NCBI GenBank assembly: GCA_022825235.1
Contig: JAJDYI010000053.1
Location: 1-64,000, forward strand
Reading direction: 5' to 3'
Length of the DNA: 64,000 nucleotides
From: Alphaproteobacteria bacterium
Lineage (GTDB): Bacteria; Pseudomonadota; Alphaproteobacteria; TMED109
Each line of letters begins with the position of its first letter. The first letter of the stretch is position 1. A model generated the notes under the pieces. It was not told the DNA's origin. It did not search any database and worked only from the letters and a program-made list of their open reading frames with translations. Position numbers and translations under genes: made by a program. Of this stretch, positions 25,700 through 34,249 are shown piece after piece.

Positions 25700-26989
25700 T
25701 CAGAGAACCCGGCGCCGGAGCTCCTCGAGGCAGCGGTCCCGTCCGGACGCGAAGTCGCCGTCCGCCCACCATGCCTCCACCGCGCGGAGAAGGGCCCGGC
25801 GTCTCGGGCCCGGCGGCACCCCGAGCCCGACCACGTCGTCGCCGCCGAGCGGGAAGGCCGGCGGATCCCATGTCTGCATGTGCCGGGCGAGCCGGAGGAC
25901 GGTGTCCGGGGTGGGGGCGCCGGTTCGCGCCGCGCCCAGGAGCAGGCCGTCAAGGGCCCGGCTGCGCCCGCCGGCTTCCCAGACCAGTCGCCGGGCCTGG
26001 GGACAGGTGTTCGCAGGCGCGCCGCCCGCCGCGGCCTTGCGGAGGCGGCGGGACTCGGCCCTCGTCAGCCGCAGGCGGGCACTGGCGTCCGCGGCGGCGG
26101 AAACGGTATCGACCACGGCGCAGAGCCGCCGTCCGGAATCCTCGAGACCGAGCAGGCGTTCGAGACTCACCAGCCGGCGTAGCGTCCGGAGCCGTCGCCT
26201 TGCCGTCGGGGATGCCGGATTGCTCCAGTCGCCCACCACCCGCTGGAGCGTGCCGGTCGCGGCCATCGCCTCCACCGCCGGCACCGGCTGCTCGGCCGCC
26301 AGCAGCCGCAGCAGTTCCGCCCGCAGGCGCTCGCCGGATACGTGCCGCAGGCCCGGGAGCGCCTTGGCGATCGCGTTCAGGTTCACGCGATCGTGCGTGG
26401 GCCCTCCGAACCACGCGAACATGCGGAAATACCGGAGGATTCGGAGGTAGTCCTCGTGGATGCGGTGGGCGGCCATGCCGATGAAGCGCACGTGCCCGCG
26501 CGCCAGATCCCGGAGTCCGAGGTCGCCCGCCCCGAACACCCGGAGGTCGGGGCCGGCGTAGAGCGCGTTGATCGTGAAGTCGCGGCGCTCGGCATCGGCG
26601 ATCCAATCCTCCGAGAAGGCGACCTCAGCGCTCCTTCCGAATGTCCGGACGTCGCGGCGCAGGGTCGTGACCTCCACTGCGCCGGGCTCTCCGCGGGGGG
26701 GCAGCGCCGTGATCGTGCCGTGCGCAATGCCCGTCGCAGCCGTTCGCACTCCCGCCCGGCGAAGGCGTTTCTGCACCTCCGGCGGCGGGTGCACCGTGGC
26801 CACGTCGATATCGAGTGTGTCGCGAGGTCGCGTCAGCAGGGCATCGCGGACGCATCCGCCCACGAACAGCGCACCCGGTCGGGCGGCGCGCATGTCGAGG
26901 GCAGCCATCACCTGCGTGACGAGCGGGCGGTCCAGCCAGGCGGGCGCGTTCGGGATCCGGCCAATCGCCTCGAGGGTACGGGCCGTCAC
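25700..26989 (-). CDS. CCA tRNA nucleotidyltransferase / poly(A) polymerase family
   Basis: Nucleotidyltransferase-superfamily enzyme of 429 residues, class II, adding CCA to tRNA 3' ends or A-tails to RNA. It has LFVGGCVRDALL with the following DTLDIDVAT metal-binding Asp pair, the ERRDFTINALYAG segment and HIREDYLRILRYFRM-like HEDYLRILRYFRMFAWFG helix, then a helical body and tail. The GTG start at 26989 overlaps the DUF6111 stop. Because many alphaproteobacteria have a single such gene here, CCA addition is the likelier role, but the two activities are hard to tell apart by sequence. Confidence 0.88.
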   Translation of the reverse strand: MTARTLEAIGRIPNAPAWLDRPLVTQVMAALDMRAARPGALFVGGCVRDALLTRPRDTLDIDVATVHPPPEVQKRLRRAGVRTAATGIAHGTITALPPRGEPGAVEVTTLRRDVRTFGRSAEVAFSEDWIADAERRDFTINALYAGPDLRVFGAGDLGLRDLARGHVRFIGMAAHRIHEDYLRILRYFRMFAWFGGPTHDRVNLNAIAKALPGLRHVSGERLRAELLRLLAAEQPVPAVEAMAATGTLQRVVGDWSNPASPTARRRLRTLRRLVSLERLLGLEDSGRRLCAVVDTVSAAADASARLRLTRAESRRLRKAAAGGAPANTCPQARRLVWEAGGRSRALDGLLLGAARTGAPTPDTVLRLARHMQTWDPPAFPLGGDDVVGLGVPPGPRRRALLRAVEAWWADGDFASGRDRCLEELRRRVL

Positions 26990-27264
26990 GGTTCGACGTG
27001 GCCGGGGATGATGCGTCCGTCCTCGTATTTCGGCGGCACGTACGTCCCCTCGGGCGACGCACCGGTGGACAACCGGAAGAAGGCGAGGCCGAGGCCCAGG
27101 ACCAGCAGGCCGGAAAATGCGATCCAGCCCCACGGCGCCTCGCGCCAGCTCGGCGCTGCCTTCCCCGCCTTCCCGGCCCGTCGACGGGCAAGGTAGTACC
27201 AGACTGCGAACAGGATGACGGGAACCAGAAACGGAAGGATGCGGACCAGGAGAGTGCGGATCAC
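26986..27264 (-). CDS. DUF6111 family membrane protein
   Basis: Small inner-membrane protein of 92 residues with two membrane segments (about residues 3-24 and 45-66) separated by a basic loop. It ends in a conserved-looking soluble tail, GTYVPPKYEDGRIIPGHVEP. It matches DUF6111, a family of unknown function found in alphaproteobacteria beside CCA-enzyme and Nudix genes, as here. The GTG start at 27264 overlaps the Nudix stop (GTGA) and its own stop overlaps the CCA-enzyme GTG. The longer upstream frame is spurious. Confidence 0.8.
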   Translation of the reverse strand: MIRTLLVRILPFLVPVILFAVWYYLARRRAGKAGKAAPSWREAPWGWIAFSGLLVLGLGLAFFRLSTGASPEGTYVPPKYEDGRIIPGHVEP

Positions 27265-27944
27265 GGCAGTCGGATCCTTTCGAACAGGTTCACCAGCATC
27301 CTCGCCGTCGCGCCCCAGATGCGGTGTTCCTGCCAGCGGATGTCGTAGAACCGGAACGTCCCGTAGGTGGTTGCGCGCGTCCCTTCGGTGTGGTTGTCCG
27401 GGTCGAGCAGGTAGGCGAGCGGCACTTCGAATGCATCCGCCACCTCCCGCTTCGCGAGGCTCAGGGTGAAGCCGGGGGTGATGCGGCCGACCACCGGCAT
27501 GACCGAGTAGCCGGTGCCGGTGATGCACGTGTCGAGGCGGCCGATCACTTTCACGTGGTGGCGGGCGAGCCCGATCTCTTCCTCCGTTTCGCGGAGCGCG
27601 CAGGCGACCGCGTCAGCGTCCTGGGGTTCGACCACGCCGCCCGAGAAACTCACCTGCGAGGGGTGTCTCGGAAGGTCGTCGGCTCGCCTTGTCAGCAGGA
27701 TGGTCGGACCGTCCGGTCGGTCCACCAGGCCCACCAGGACAGCCGCGGGGATCAGGTTTTCCAGCAGGCTGTCGGGCAGCTCCGCGTCACCGATGACCGC
27801 CGGAATGACGCGTGCGGGCAGCGCGCGCTGGAGGCGGATCTGGATCTCGTCGAGGGCCAGGGTGGGGGAAATGGTGGTGTTCGCTCGCACGGCAACAGAC
27901 GGGTGGGGACGACGATTGGGCAGGTGCGCTTGGCAGGTGATCAT
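27261..27944 (-). CDS. Nudix hydrolase, CoA pyrophosphatase type
   Basis: Nudix enzyme of 227 residues. The UPF0035 lead-in LLTRRADDLPRHPSQVSFSGG is followed by the Nudix box GGVVEPQDADAVACALRETEEEIGL with the REtEEEIGL metal-binding core. This pairing is specific to CoA diphosphatases such as NudL, which split CoA or oxidised CoA to phosphopantetheine and adenosine 3',5'-bisphosphate. I chose the ATG at 27944; alternatives lie at 27971 and further inside. It heads the Nudix/DUF6111/CCA-enzyme operon and is divergent from the small membrane protein gene. Confidence 0.88.
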   Translation of the reverse strand: MITCQAHLPNRRPHPSVAVRANTTISPTLALDEIQIRLQRALPARVIPAVIGDAELPDSLLENLIPAAVLVGLVDRPDGPTILLTRRADDLPRHPSQVSFSGGVVEPQDADAVACALRETEEEIGLARHHVKVIGRLDTCITGTGYSVMPVVGRITPGFTLSLAKREVADAFEVPLAYLLDPDNHTEGTRATTYGTFRFYDIRWQEHRIWGATARMLVNLFERIRLP

Positions 27945-28069
27945 AGTGGGATCGCGGCACCATCCGGCCACCCGGGCGCCGGTCGGCGTCGCGCGGCTCG
28001 GTCGACTCCGGTAGATTGGCGGGCCAGGCAGTCGAACGGGCGAATCCGTGTCGACGGGGGGCCGTGCTC

Positions 28070-28354
28070 ATGACGCGCACGATCGGTCGGGCCGCGCTGG
28101 TCCTGGGAGCGGTGGCCTTGGGCCTGGCACTGTTTGGCGTCGGACCCTCGATCGCCCGGATTTGGTCACAACTGCACGCCAACAGCCTGGTCGGCCTGCA
28201 GGGATTCGTGGACCGGACGCTCGACCCCGACCCGGGGAATCCAACGATCTGGTTTGACCAGGTGCTGCCGATCCTGGCCAGCAGCGTCTTCTACCCGGTC
28301 GCGGTCGTGCTCGGCATCATCGCTATCGCCGTCCTGGCGACGAGCCGGTCGTAG
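28070..28354 (+). CDS. Small two-span membrane protein, unknown function
   Basis: I do not recognise this 94-residue protein. It has a basic start (MTRTIGR), a first hydrophobic segment (residues 8-27), an external loop of about 38 residues containing VDRTLDPDPGNPTIW, and a second hydrophobic segment (about 66-90) ending in a short basic tail. Codon use resembles the surrounding genes, so it is probably real. It is divergent from the Nudix gene and converges on the amidase gene. No ribosome-binding site is obvious apart from a GGGGG at 28057-28061. Confidence 0.6.
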   Translation: MTRTIGRAALVLGAVALGLALFGVGPSIARIWSQLHANSLVGLQGFVDRTLDPDPGNPTIWFDQVLPILASSVFYPVAVVLGIIAIAVLATSRS

Positions 28355-28360
28355 GCACCG

Positions 28361-28383
28361 GCGGCGCGTTCGTGGGGCGCCGC
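28361..28383. terminator. Possible bidirectional terminator hairpin
   Basis: Perfect seven-base inverted repeat GCGGCGC / GCGCCGC with a nine-base loop, seven bases beyond the stop of the small membrane protein and between two convergent genes. It lacks a T-run on either strand, so this is only a candidate. Confidence 0.3.
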
Positions 28384-28448
28384 GGGCAATTCGTCGGATC
28401 GGGGACGTCCCTGGTCGAAGCGCCAGCCGGCCCTGACACGACTGACGG

Positions 28449-29897
28449 TTACGCGCGGACCGCGGCGACGTCCGCCCCCACGTCTCGCGGATGCGCGCTG
28501 ACATGGGTGGGCATGGTGAACGGATTGGCCCGCTCGTAGGCCCGGCAGGCGCGCAGGATCCGTTCATCGTCGAACTTTCGCGCCACGACCTGCACGGCGG
28601 CCGGCATGCCGTTGGTCGCGAACCCGCAGGGAAGCGCAGCAGCCGGCTGTTGGGTGAGATTGAACGGATAGGTGAAAGGCGACCACTCCCACCAGCGGGT
28701 CATGCCGCTGTCGCTGGGGACCTCGTGGCCCACTTCGAACGCCGTCAGCGGCAACTGCGGCGTCATCAGGAGGTCATGGTGCTCATGGAATGCGCGCATA
28801 TGGCGACCGAGCGCATCGCGCTGCTGTTCCGCCCGACGATAGGCAAGCGCCGACACGGACCTGCCCTGTTCCGCAAGCTCGAGGATCGGGGGATCGACAA
28901 GGTCCCGCTGGGCCGGTGAGAGCCCGTCCGTGGCCAGCGCGAGCGCGACCGTCCACAGGGTCACCATCACGCCGATGGGATCGTCGAATCCCGGATCCTT
29001 CTCCACGACTATGGCGCCTCGTTCGGCGAACCACTGGACCGCTGCATCGACCTGCGCGGTGACCTGCGGATCGACCTTGGCGTAGCCCAGGGACCGGCTG
29101 TAGGCGATCCGGAGCCCGGCTACATCGGCATCGTCCGAGGTCCCGGGTGCGACCGGGTGCGCGAGCGGGACCGCCTGCCAGTCGCGGGTGTCCGGCTGGG
29201 AAATGATCTCCAGCATCAGGCAGGCATCGCTTACCGTTCGCGTGATCGGACCCTGGTGCCACAGCGTGCCCGCCGGTGAATGCGGGTGGACTGGTACGGC
29301 GCCAAATGTGGGCTTGTGACCGAACAGTCCGCAGAATCCCGCCGGCATGCGGATCGATCCGCCGCCGTCGGTGGCGAGATGCAGCGTGCCCATGCCCAGG
29401 GCCGCCGCCGCCGCCGCCCCGCCGCTGGAGCCGCCCGGGGTCCGGGCGGGGTCCCAGGGGTTGGCGGTGGTGCCGGTGAGGGGGCTGTCGGTCACGCCCT
29501 TCCAGCCGAACTCGGGGGTCGTGGTCTTCCCGATGAACACGGCTCCGGCTTCGCGCAGGCGGGCGACGGGCGGAGCGTCGACGTCCCAGGGCTGGTCGGC
29601 CTCGATGGTCCGTGACCCGCGCCGGGTCGGCCATCCCTTGACGAGGATCAGGTCCTTGACGGTGGTGGGCACGCCGTCGACCGGACCGAGCGGCCGGTCT
29701 TCGCGCCATCGGCGCTCGGACTCGCGGGCGGCTGCCAGCGCGCTGTCGGCATCGACCACGCAGAAGGCGTTGTAGGTCTCGTCGAGGGACTGGATCCGGT
29801 CGAGAACCGCCTGCGTCGCTTCGACCGGAGAGAAGCGGCCCGTACGAAATCCGCGGGTGAGTTCCCGGGCGGACATCATGTGGAGGGCATTCGACAT
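28449..29897 (-). CDS. Amidase (amidase signature family)
   Basis: Amidase-signature hydrolase of 482 residues acting on a carboxamide. The Ser-cisSer-Lys triad is visible: Lys in PTTVKDLILVKG (about residue 83), the Gly/Ser-rich signature PGGSSGGAAAAAALGMG, and the nucleophile Ser in TDGGGSIRMPAGFCG. The GatA partner genes are absent and the C-terminal half differs from GatA, so it is a stand-alone amidase. The ATG at 29897 was preferred over a GTG at 29909. It lies downstream of the molybdenum hydroxylase, separated by a strong hairpin; a substrate relation is possible but unproven. Confidence 0.86.
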   Translation of the reverse strand: MSNALHMMSARELTRGFRTGRFSPVEATQAVLDRIQSLDETYNAFCVVDADSALAAARESERRWREDRPLGPVDGVPTTVKDLILVKGWPTRRGSRTIEADQPWDVDAPPVARLREAGAVFIGKTTTPEFGWKGVTDSPLTGTTANPWDPARTPGGSSGGAAAAAALGMGTLHLATDGGGSIRMPAGFCGLFGHKPTFGAVPVHPHSPAGTLWHQGPITRTVSDACLMLEIISQPDTRDWQAVPLAHPVAPGTSDDADVAGLRIAYSRSLGYAKVDPQVTAQVDAAVQWFAERGAIVVEKDPGFDDPIGVMVTLWTVALALATDGLSPAQRDLVDPPILELAEQGRSVSALAYRRAEQQRDALGRHMRAFHEHHDLLMTPQLPLTAFEVGHEVPSDSGMTRWWEWSPFTYPFNLTQQPAAALPCGFATNGMPAAVQVVARKFDDERILRACRAYERANPFTMPTHVSAHPRDVGADVAAVRA

Positions 29898-29940
29898 CGC
29901 GTGCTGCACCAGGGAGGACGTTCGCTGCGATCATGCAGTA

Positions 29941-29974
29941 CCGGAGCCGCGCGGCCAGGGCCGCGCGGCTCCGG
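29941..29974 (-). terminator. Strong terminator-like hairpin after the molybdenum hydroxylase operon
   Basis: Perfect 15-base inverted repeat (CCGGAGCCGCGCGGC and its complement) with a four-base loop CAGG. It begins 15 bases past the stop of the large hydroxylase subunit and lies 44 bases before the amidase start. No clear T-run follows. Position and perfection suggest a terminator or transcript-stabilising stem between the two units. Confidence 0.65.
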
Positions 29975-29988
29975 CTGCAGCGATGGGA

Positions 29989-32427
29989 TCAGGTCGCCTG
30001 GATGGCAGCCTTCACCGCGTCCGCCGTGATGGGCATGTGCCGCATGCGCACCCCCACGGCGTTGAACACCGCGTTGGCCACGGCCGGTGCGACCACGGTC
30101 GACGAGGGCTCGCCGACGCCGCTCGGGTGGTTCCCCGACTCGACGATCTCGACGTCGATCTCGGGCACCTGGCTCAACCGGATCGGCAGGTAGGTGTCGA
30201 AGTTGTGCTGTTCGAAGGCGCCGTCCCTGACGGTAAGGCGCTCGCTCAGCACCTGACTTGCCCCCCAGAGCGCCGCGCCCTTGATCTGGGCAACGGCGTT
30301 GACGGGGTTGATCGCGATCCCCATGTCCATGGCAATCGTGAGCTTCTGCAAGTCGATCTCGCCACTTTCCGGATCAACCGAGACCTCGGCGACCCCGGCC
30401 ACCCAGGTCGGGCTCTGCCGTTCCTCGGCGGCCGAGACGGCGAGGCCCATGCCGTGGTTCTTCGGCATGCGCTTGCCGTATCCCGCCTTGCCGGCGGCGA
30501 CCCGAAGGACGTTGGCCAGTCGCTTGGCGCCGCCTACCGTCGCTGACTCGTAGGGGATCCAGCTGTTCTCGGCGGGCCAGGGCAGCGAAATCCACAGCCG
30601 GTCCATGTAGTAGTCGGAGCCGGTGCCGGGTTCGTAGCCGGCGTTGGGAATGCCGCGGCTGCCGCCTTCGCCCGTCAGCATCGAGAGACGGAGGTCCAGC
30701 GGGTCCTTGCCCAGGCGGTGGGCCACCTCGTCGAGGAACGATTCCACCACGAAGTAGTTGTACGAGTTGGAGACGGTCCGGAGAGCCGACGCCTGCACGG
30801 CCCAGGTGGTCTGGTCGTGATTGATGGCGCGCACCCGGTGGTTGGCCAGCGTGTACCAGTGGTCGCTGCCGCCGATCGACCATTGGTCGATGTCGCGGCC
30901 CGAGCCGTCGTCCGCATCCAGCTGGAGCCAGTCGCTCCCGTATGCCTTGCCCACGGAGAACCGCGGACCCATGTAGCCGCACACGATGTCGTGCTGCATG
31001 GCGGTGAAGGCGCCGCCCTGGATGGAGCCGCGCAGCTTGTGGAGCGTCGGCGTCCGCGGGAAGCTGGTGGCGAAGGTGGTCTCGCGGGTCTGGATCAGCT
31101 TGACCGGCCGGGCGACCTGGTGAGAGCAGTAGGCTGCGGCGAGAATCTCGTCGTAGTCCTGTTTCCCGCCGAAGCCGCCGCCCAGCACGCGCTGGTGCAC
31201 CACCACCTTGATCTCCTCCGCGGGCTTGCCGAGGAAGTGCGCGAGGTAGGCGGTAAGGGTCATCCGGGCGAATGACGTGCTCTGCGTGCCGGTATGCACG
31301 TGCCAGGTGTCCCCGACCTGGTGCACGGTGGCGTTGAGCGGCTCCATGGTCGCGTGCACCACCATGTCGGTGGTGTACTCGGCCTCCAGCACCTCGTCGG
31401 CGTTGGCCAGGCTGCCGTCGACGTCACCCTGGTCCACCCACGGGGCCCCCATTTCGGGATCCGCCTGGAGGGCCCGGTACTCCGTGAGCAACCCCTCCAG
31501 CGACACGTCGCCGTGGGGACCGGCGTCCCATTCGACTTCCAGCGCCTTGGCCGCGTTCATCGCGGCCGGGAACGTCTCCGCGATCGCGACGACCCAGCCG
31601 GTGCACTTGCCGAAGCTGTCGTCCACGGTGACGGCCTGGATGTAGCCGGGAATGGACTGCGCCTTGGTGTCGTCGACCGACAGCGCCTTCGCTCCGTACC
31701 GTGCCCGCGGCAGCACCAGGGCGCCGTAGGCCATGTTCGGGATGAACACGTCGATCCCGTAACGCGCGCTGCCGTTGGTCTTCGAGGGAATGTCGTGCGC
31801 GGGCATCGACTGCCCGATGATCTTGTAGTCCGCCGGGTCCTTGCGCGGGATGTCGCGGAAGTCGTCGGGGTACGCGAACCGTCGCTCGATGGTCGTCTGC
31901 GAGAGGATTTCGCTGTACGCGATCGACCGCCCGGACACGCTGTCGGTGACCCGGCTGTTAGCCGCGACCGCGTCCTCGACGTCGGTCCCGAGGAGCGCGG
32001 CGCCCGCCTCGACGAGCGCGATGCGGCCCGCGGCACCGGAGCGCGACAGGCGGTCAAACTCGGTGGTGACGCTGCCGCTGTTCACGGTGTAGGCGAGGCC
32101 GTACACGGCGAAGTTCTCGGCACTTCCCTCCGGGTAGTCGAGCGTCACGTGCTGCCAGTCCACCTCCAGCTCGTCCGCCACGATCTGGGCGAGCGCGGTG
32201 CCGATGTGCTGGCCCATCTCGGACTTCACGATATGGACGGTGGTATGGCCGTTCGGCATCATCGTGAACCAGATGGAGGGCGTGAAGGCCTCCGCCGCTT
32301 CCGTGGCGGCCCGGGCCCCCGGGATCGTGCCGGTCGTGAAGCCGATGCCGAGCGCAAGCCCCGATCCGGTTGCCATCGACCGGACGATGAAGTCCCGTCG
32401 TGACAGTTGCGTGTCTGTGGTACTCAT
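29989..32427 (-). CDS. Molybdopterin-binding subunit of an IorB-type aldehyde/N-heterocycle oxidoreductase
   Basis: Large subunit of the xanthine-oxidase superfamily, 812 residues. A twin-arginine signal (SRRDFIVRSMATGSGLALG, Arg10-Arg11) implies export of the folded, cofactor-loaded enzyme. Downstream are the family segments VVHATMEPLNATV, RVLGGGFGGKQ, and GVGEPSSTVVAPAVANAV near the C terminus, where the catalytic Glu of the molybdenum site sits (GVGEP). The architecture, with a separate two-cluster iron-sulfur subunit and no FAD subunit, matches IorAB isoquinoline oxidoreductase and related periplasmic dehydrogenases. Electrons probably go to a cytochrome. The substrate is unknown. The start at 32427 lies one base after the small-subunit stop. 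Confidence 0.88.
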   Translation of the reverse strand: MSTTDTQLSRRDFIVRSMATGSGLALGIGFTTGTIPGARAATEAAEAFTPSIWFTMMPNGHTTVHIVKSEMGQHIGTALAQIVADELEVDWQHVTLDYPEGSAENFAVYGLAYTVNSGSVTTEFDRLSRSGAAGRIALVEAGAALLGTDVEDAVAANSRVTDSVSGRSIAYSEILSQTTIERRFAYPDDFRDIPRKDPADYKIIGQSMPAHDIPSKTNGSARYGIDVFIPNMAYGALVLPRARYGAKALSVDDTKAQSIPGYIQAVTVDDSFGKCTGWVVAIAETFPAAMNAAKALEVEWDAGPHGDVSLEGLLTEYRALQADPEMGAPWVDQGDVDGSLANADEVLEAEYTTDMVVHATMEPLNATVHQVGDTWHVHTGTQSTSFARMTLTAYLAHFLGKPAEEIKVVVHQRVLGGGFGGKQDYDEILAAAYCSHQVARPVKLIQTRETTFATSFPRTPTLHKLRGSIQGGAFTAMQHDIVCGYMGPRFSVGKAYGSDWLQLDADDGSGRDIDQWSIGGSDHWYTLANHRVRAINHDQTTWAVQASALRTVSNSYNYFVVESFLDEVAHRLGKDPLDLRLSMLTGEGGSRGIPNAGYEPGTGSDYYMDRLWISLPWPAENSWIPYESATVGGAKRLANVLRVAAGKAGYGKRMPKNHGMGLAVSAAEERQSPTWVAGVAEVSVDPESGEIDLQKLTIAMDMGIAINPVNAVAQIKGAALWGASQVLSERLTVRDGAFEQHNFDTYLPIRLSQVPEIDVEIVESGNHPSGVGEPSSTVVAPAVANAVFNAVGVRMRHMPITADAVKAAIQAT

Positions 32428-32428
32428 G

Positions 32429-32893
32429 TCAGGCCTCGCTTCCGGCAATCTCGGCGGCGCGTTCGACGGCGCCGACGATGCTCGAATAGGTTGCGCAGCG
32501 GCACAGGTTCCCGTCCATGGCCTCGACGATCTCGTCACGGCTGGGCGCGGGATTGGCAGCGATCAGCGCTGCCGCCTGCATGATCTGCCCGGACTGGCAG
32601 TAGCCGCACTGCGGTACCTGCATTTCGACCCATGCTTGCTGGACCGGGTGGCTGTCGGCGTAATGCAGGCCTTCGATGGTGGTGATCGAGGTCCCTTCGA
32701 CATCGCCAGCCTGGACCATGCACGATCGCACCGCCTCGCCATTGACGTGGACAGTGCAGGAGCCGCACAGGCCAATTCCGCATCCGTATTTCGTTCCAGC
32801 GAGACGCAGTTCCTCCCGAATAATCCACAGGAGCGGCGTATCCGGAGGGGCGTCCACGAGGTAGCTGTATCCGTTGATGGTCAAGGCAACCAT
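32429..32893 (-). CDS. [2Fe-2S] subunit of the molybdenum hydroxylase (IorA-type)
   Basis: Iron-sulfur subunit of 154 residues with two [2Fe-2S] clusters. The plant-ferredoxin type uses Cys38, Cys43, Cys46 and Cys58 (CGIGLCGSC); the helical type uses Cys96, Cys99, Cys131 and Cys133 (CGYCQSG, LCRC). It passes electrons from the molybdenum centre. GGAGGAG stands eight bases before the ATG at 32893, which decides the start over an upstream TTG. It has no signal of its own, so it presumably travels through the Tat system with the large subunit. It is divergent from an AraC-type regulator. Confidence 0.93.
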   Translation of the reverse strand: MVALTINGYSYLVDAPPDTPLLWIIREELRLAGTKYGCGIGLCGSCTVHVNGEAVRSCMVQAGDVEGTSITTIEGLHYADSHPVQQAWVEMQVPQCGYCQSGQIMQAAALIAANPAPSRDEIVEAMDGNLCRCATYSSIVGAVERAAEIAGSEA

Positions 32894-33114
32894 CGGCAAA
32901 TCTCCTCCTCAAGGTTCATTCGGCGCGCCCGCCTGCGCGTGGCGCAGCAGTACGCGCGACATGCCCGATCCAACCCAATCCAAGGCCGAAACTGCGCGCA
33001 ATCCGGATCGCGCCAGCGGTATCCGGATTCCGCCAGAAGGCGCGACGATCGTCGATTCCGGGCGGCTGCTTGTCGGTCAGCATCACGCTTCATATGCTGA
33101 ACCGGGAAACCGCC

Positions 33115-34119
33115 ATGGGTCCGACGACGACAGCTCGCCCGGTTCGACCGCTTTCGCGCTACCAGATCGCCGCGACTCGCCGCGCCGATGAGGCGGCTTC
33201 ATTCATCTCCAGCACCTACTGCGGCCACGAGATCCGGTTTCCGGATCGGACGGCCAGCCTCCGCTTCCGTCTCTGCGAAGCTCCCCTGGCGCGGATGTCC
33301 GTCGGCGCCCTCTCCTTCGACGCCGAGATCGGGTACGACCTGGGCGAAACCGAGATCTTCTACCTCGTCCAGCTCGCCGCTTCGGGCACGATCCGGTATG
33401 TCAACGGCAATGAACTCTGTGTCGTGACCCCCCGCCAGGGCATGGTCACATCGCCCACGCGGCCGCTGTCGATCCACTACGGGCCCAGCTCCTGCGGACT
33501 GATCGTGAAGATCCGCCGCCGCGCCCTGGAACGGCACCTGCAGGTCCTGACCGGCGCGCCGCTCACGGCGCCGCTGACGTTCGACCCCCGGTTCGGCCCG
33601 CAGTTCGGGGGTCGCTACCGGCGGGTGCTGCGGTTCCTGCTGGACGATCTCGAGGCGGGCAGCTCGCTGGGCGACCATCCGATACTGGTCACCAACGTGG
33701 AAGACACGCTGATGACGGCCCTGCTCGTCGGGCAGCCGCACAACTACTCGCGGCAATTCGAAGCCAGGCCGCCGGATGTCGCCCCTCGACAGCTGCGGGA
33801 GGTCGAAGACTACATCCGCGCCCATGCCGCAGAGCCGCTGTCGATCGACGACCTGGTTCGCTACTCGGGCATCAGCGGCCGTTCGCTGTTCCGCGCCTTC
33901 CGCAGCTGCCGCCGCACCTCACCGATGGCGTTCCTGCGAGCGGTGCGGCTCGACGATGCGCGGGCGCGGCTGCTGGCGGCCGCGCCGGGCGATTCGGTGA
34001 CCGACATCGCCCTCGAATGCGGCTTCGAACACCTTGGACGCTTCAGCAAGGAATACGCACGCCGCTTCGCGGAAGCACCGTCCACGACGCTGCGCCGTGC
34101 ACGGTGCCGGCGGGGTTGA
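33115..34119 (+). CDS. AraC-family transcriptional regulator
   Basis: Regulator of 334 residues. The N-terminal half (about residues 20-200) matches the AraC-binding-like cupin region of AraC regulators that sense aromatic or amine compounds. The C-terminal 100 residues form the two helix-turn-helix AraC domain (LSIDDLVRYSGISGRSLFRAFRS, then DSVTDIALECGFEHLGRFSKEYARRF). The ATG at 33115 follows a GGGAA; in-frame starts at 33094 and 33070 are alternatives. It is transcribed away from the molybdenum hydroxylase operon across about 220 bases and is its most likely activator. Confidence 0.87.
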   Translation: MGPTTTARPVRPLSRYQIAATRRADEAASFISSTYCGHEIRFPDRTASLRFRLCEAPLARMSVGALSFDAEIGYDLGETEIFYLVQLAASGTIRYVNGNELCVVTPRQGMVTSPTRPLSIHYGPSSCGLIVKIRRRALERHLQVLTGAPLTAPLTFDPRFGPQFGGRYRRVLRFLLDDLEAGSSLGDHPILVTNVEDTLMTALLVGQPHNYSRQFEARPPDVAPRQLREVEDYIRAHAAEPLSIDDLVRYSGISGRSLFRAFRSCRRTSPMAFLRAVRLDDARARLLAAAPGDSVTDIALECGFEHLGRFSKEYARRFAEAPSTTLRRARCRRG

Positions 34120-34249
34120 CAGGCTTCCCCCGCCGCGGCTGATCAGCGACACGGATAGGAGGCCTGTCCGGGCGCGGGCGCCGGCGGGTCTACCGCCGAG
34201 CGGGCATGTCCCCTATAGCTAAGGGCTTCGCGCGCCGGGGAGACGCTCC

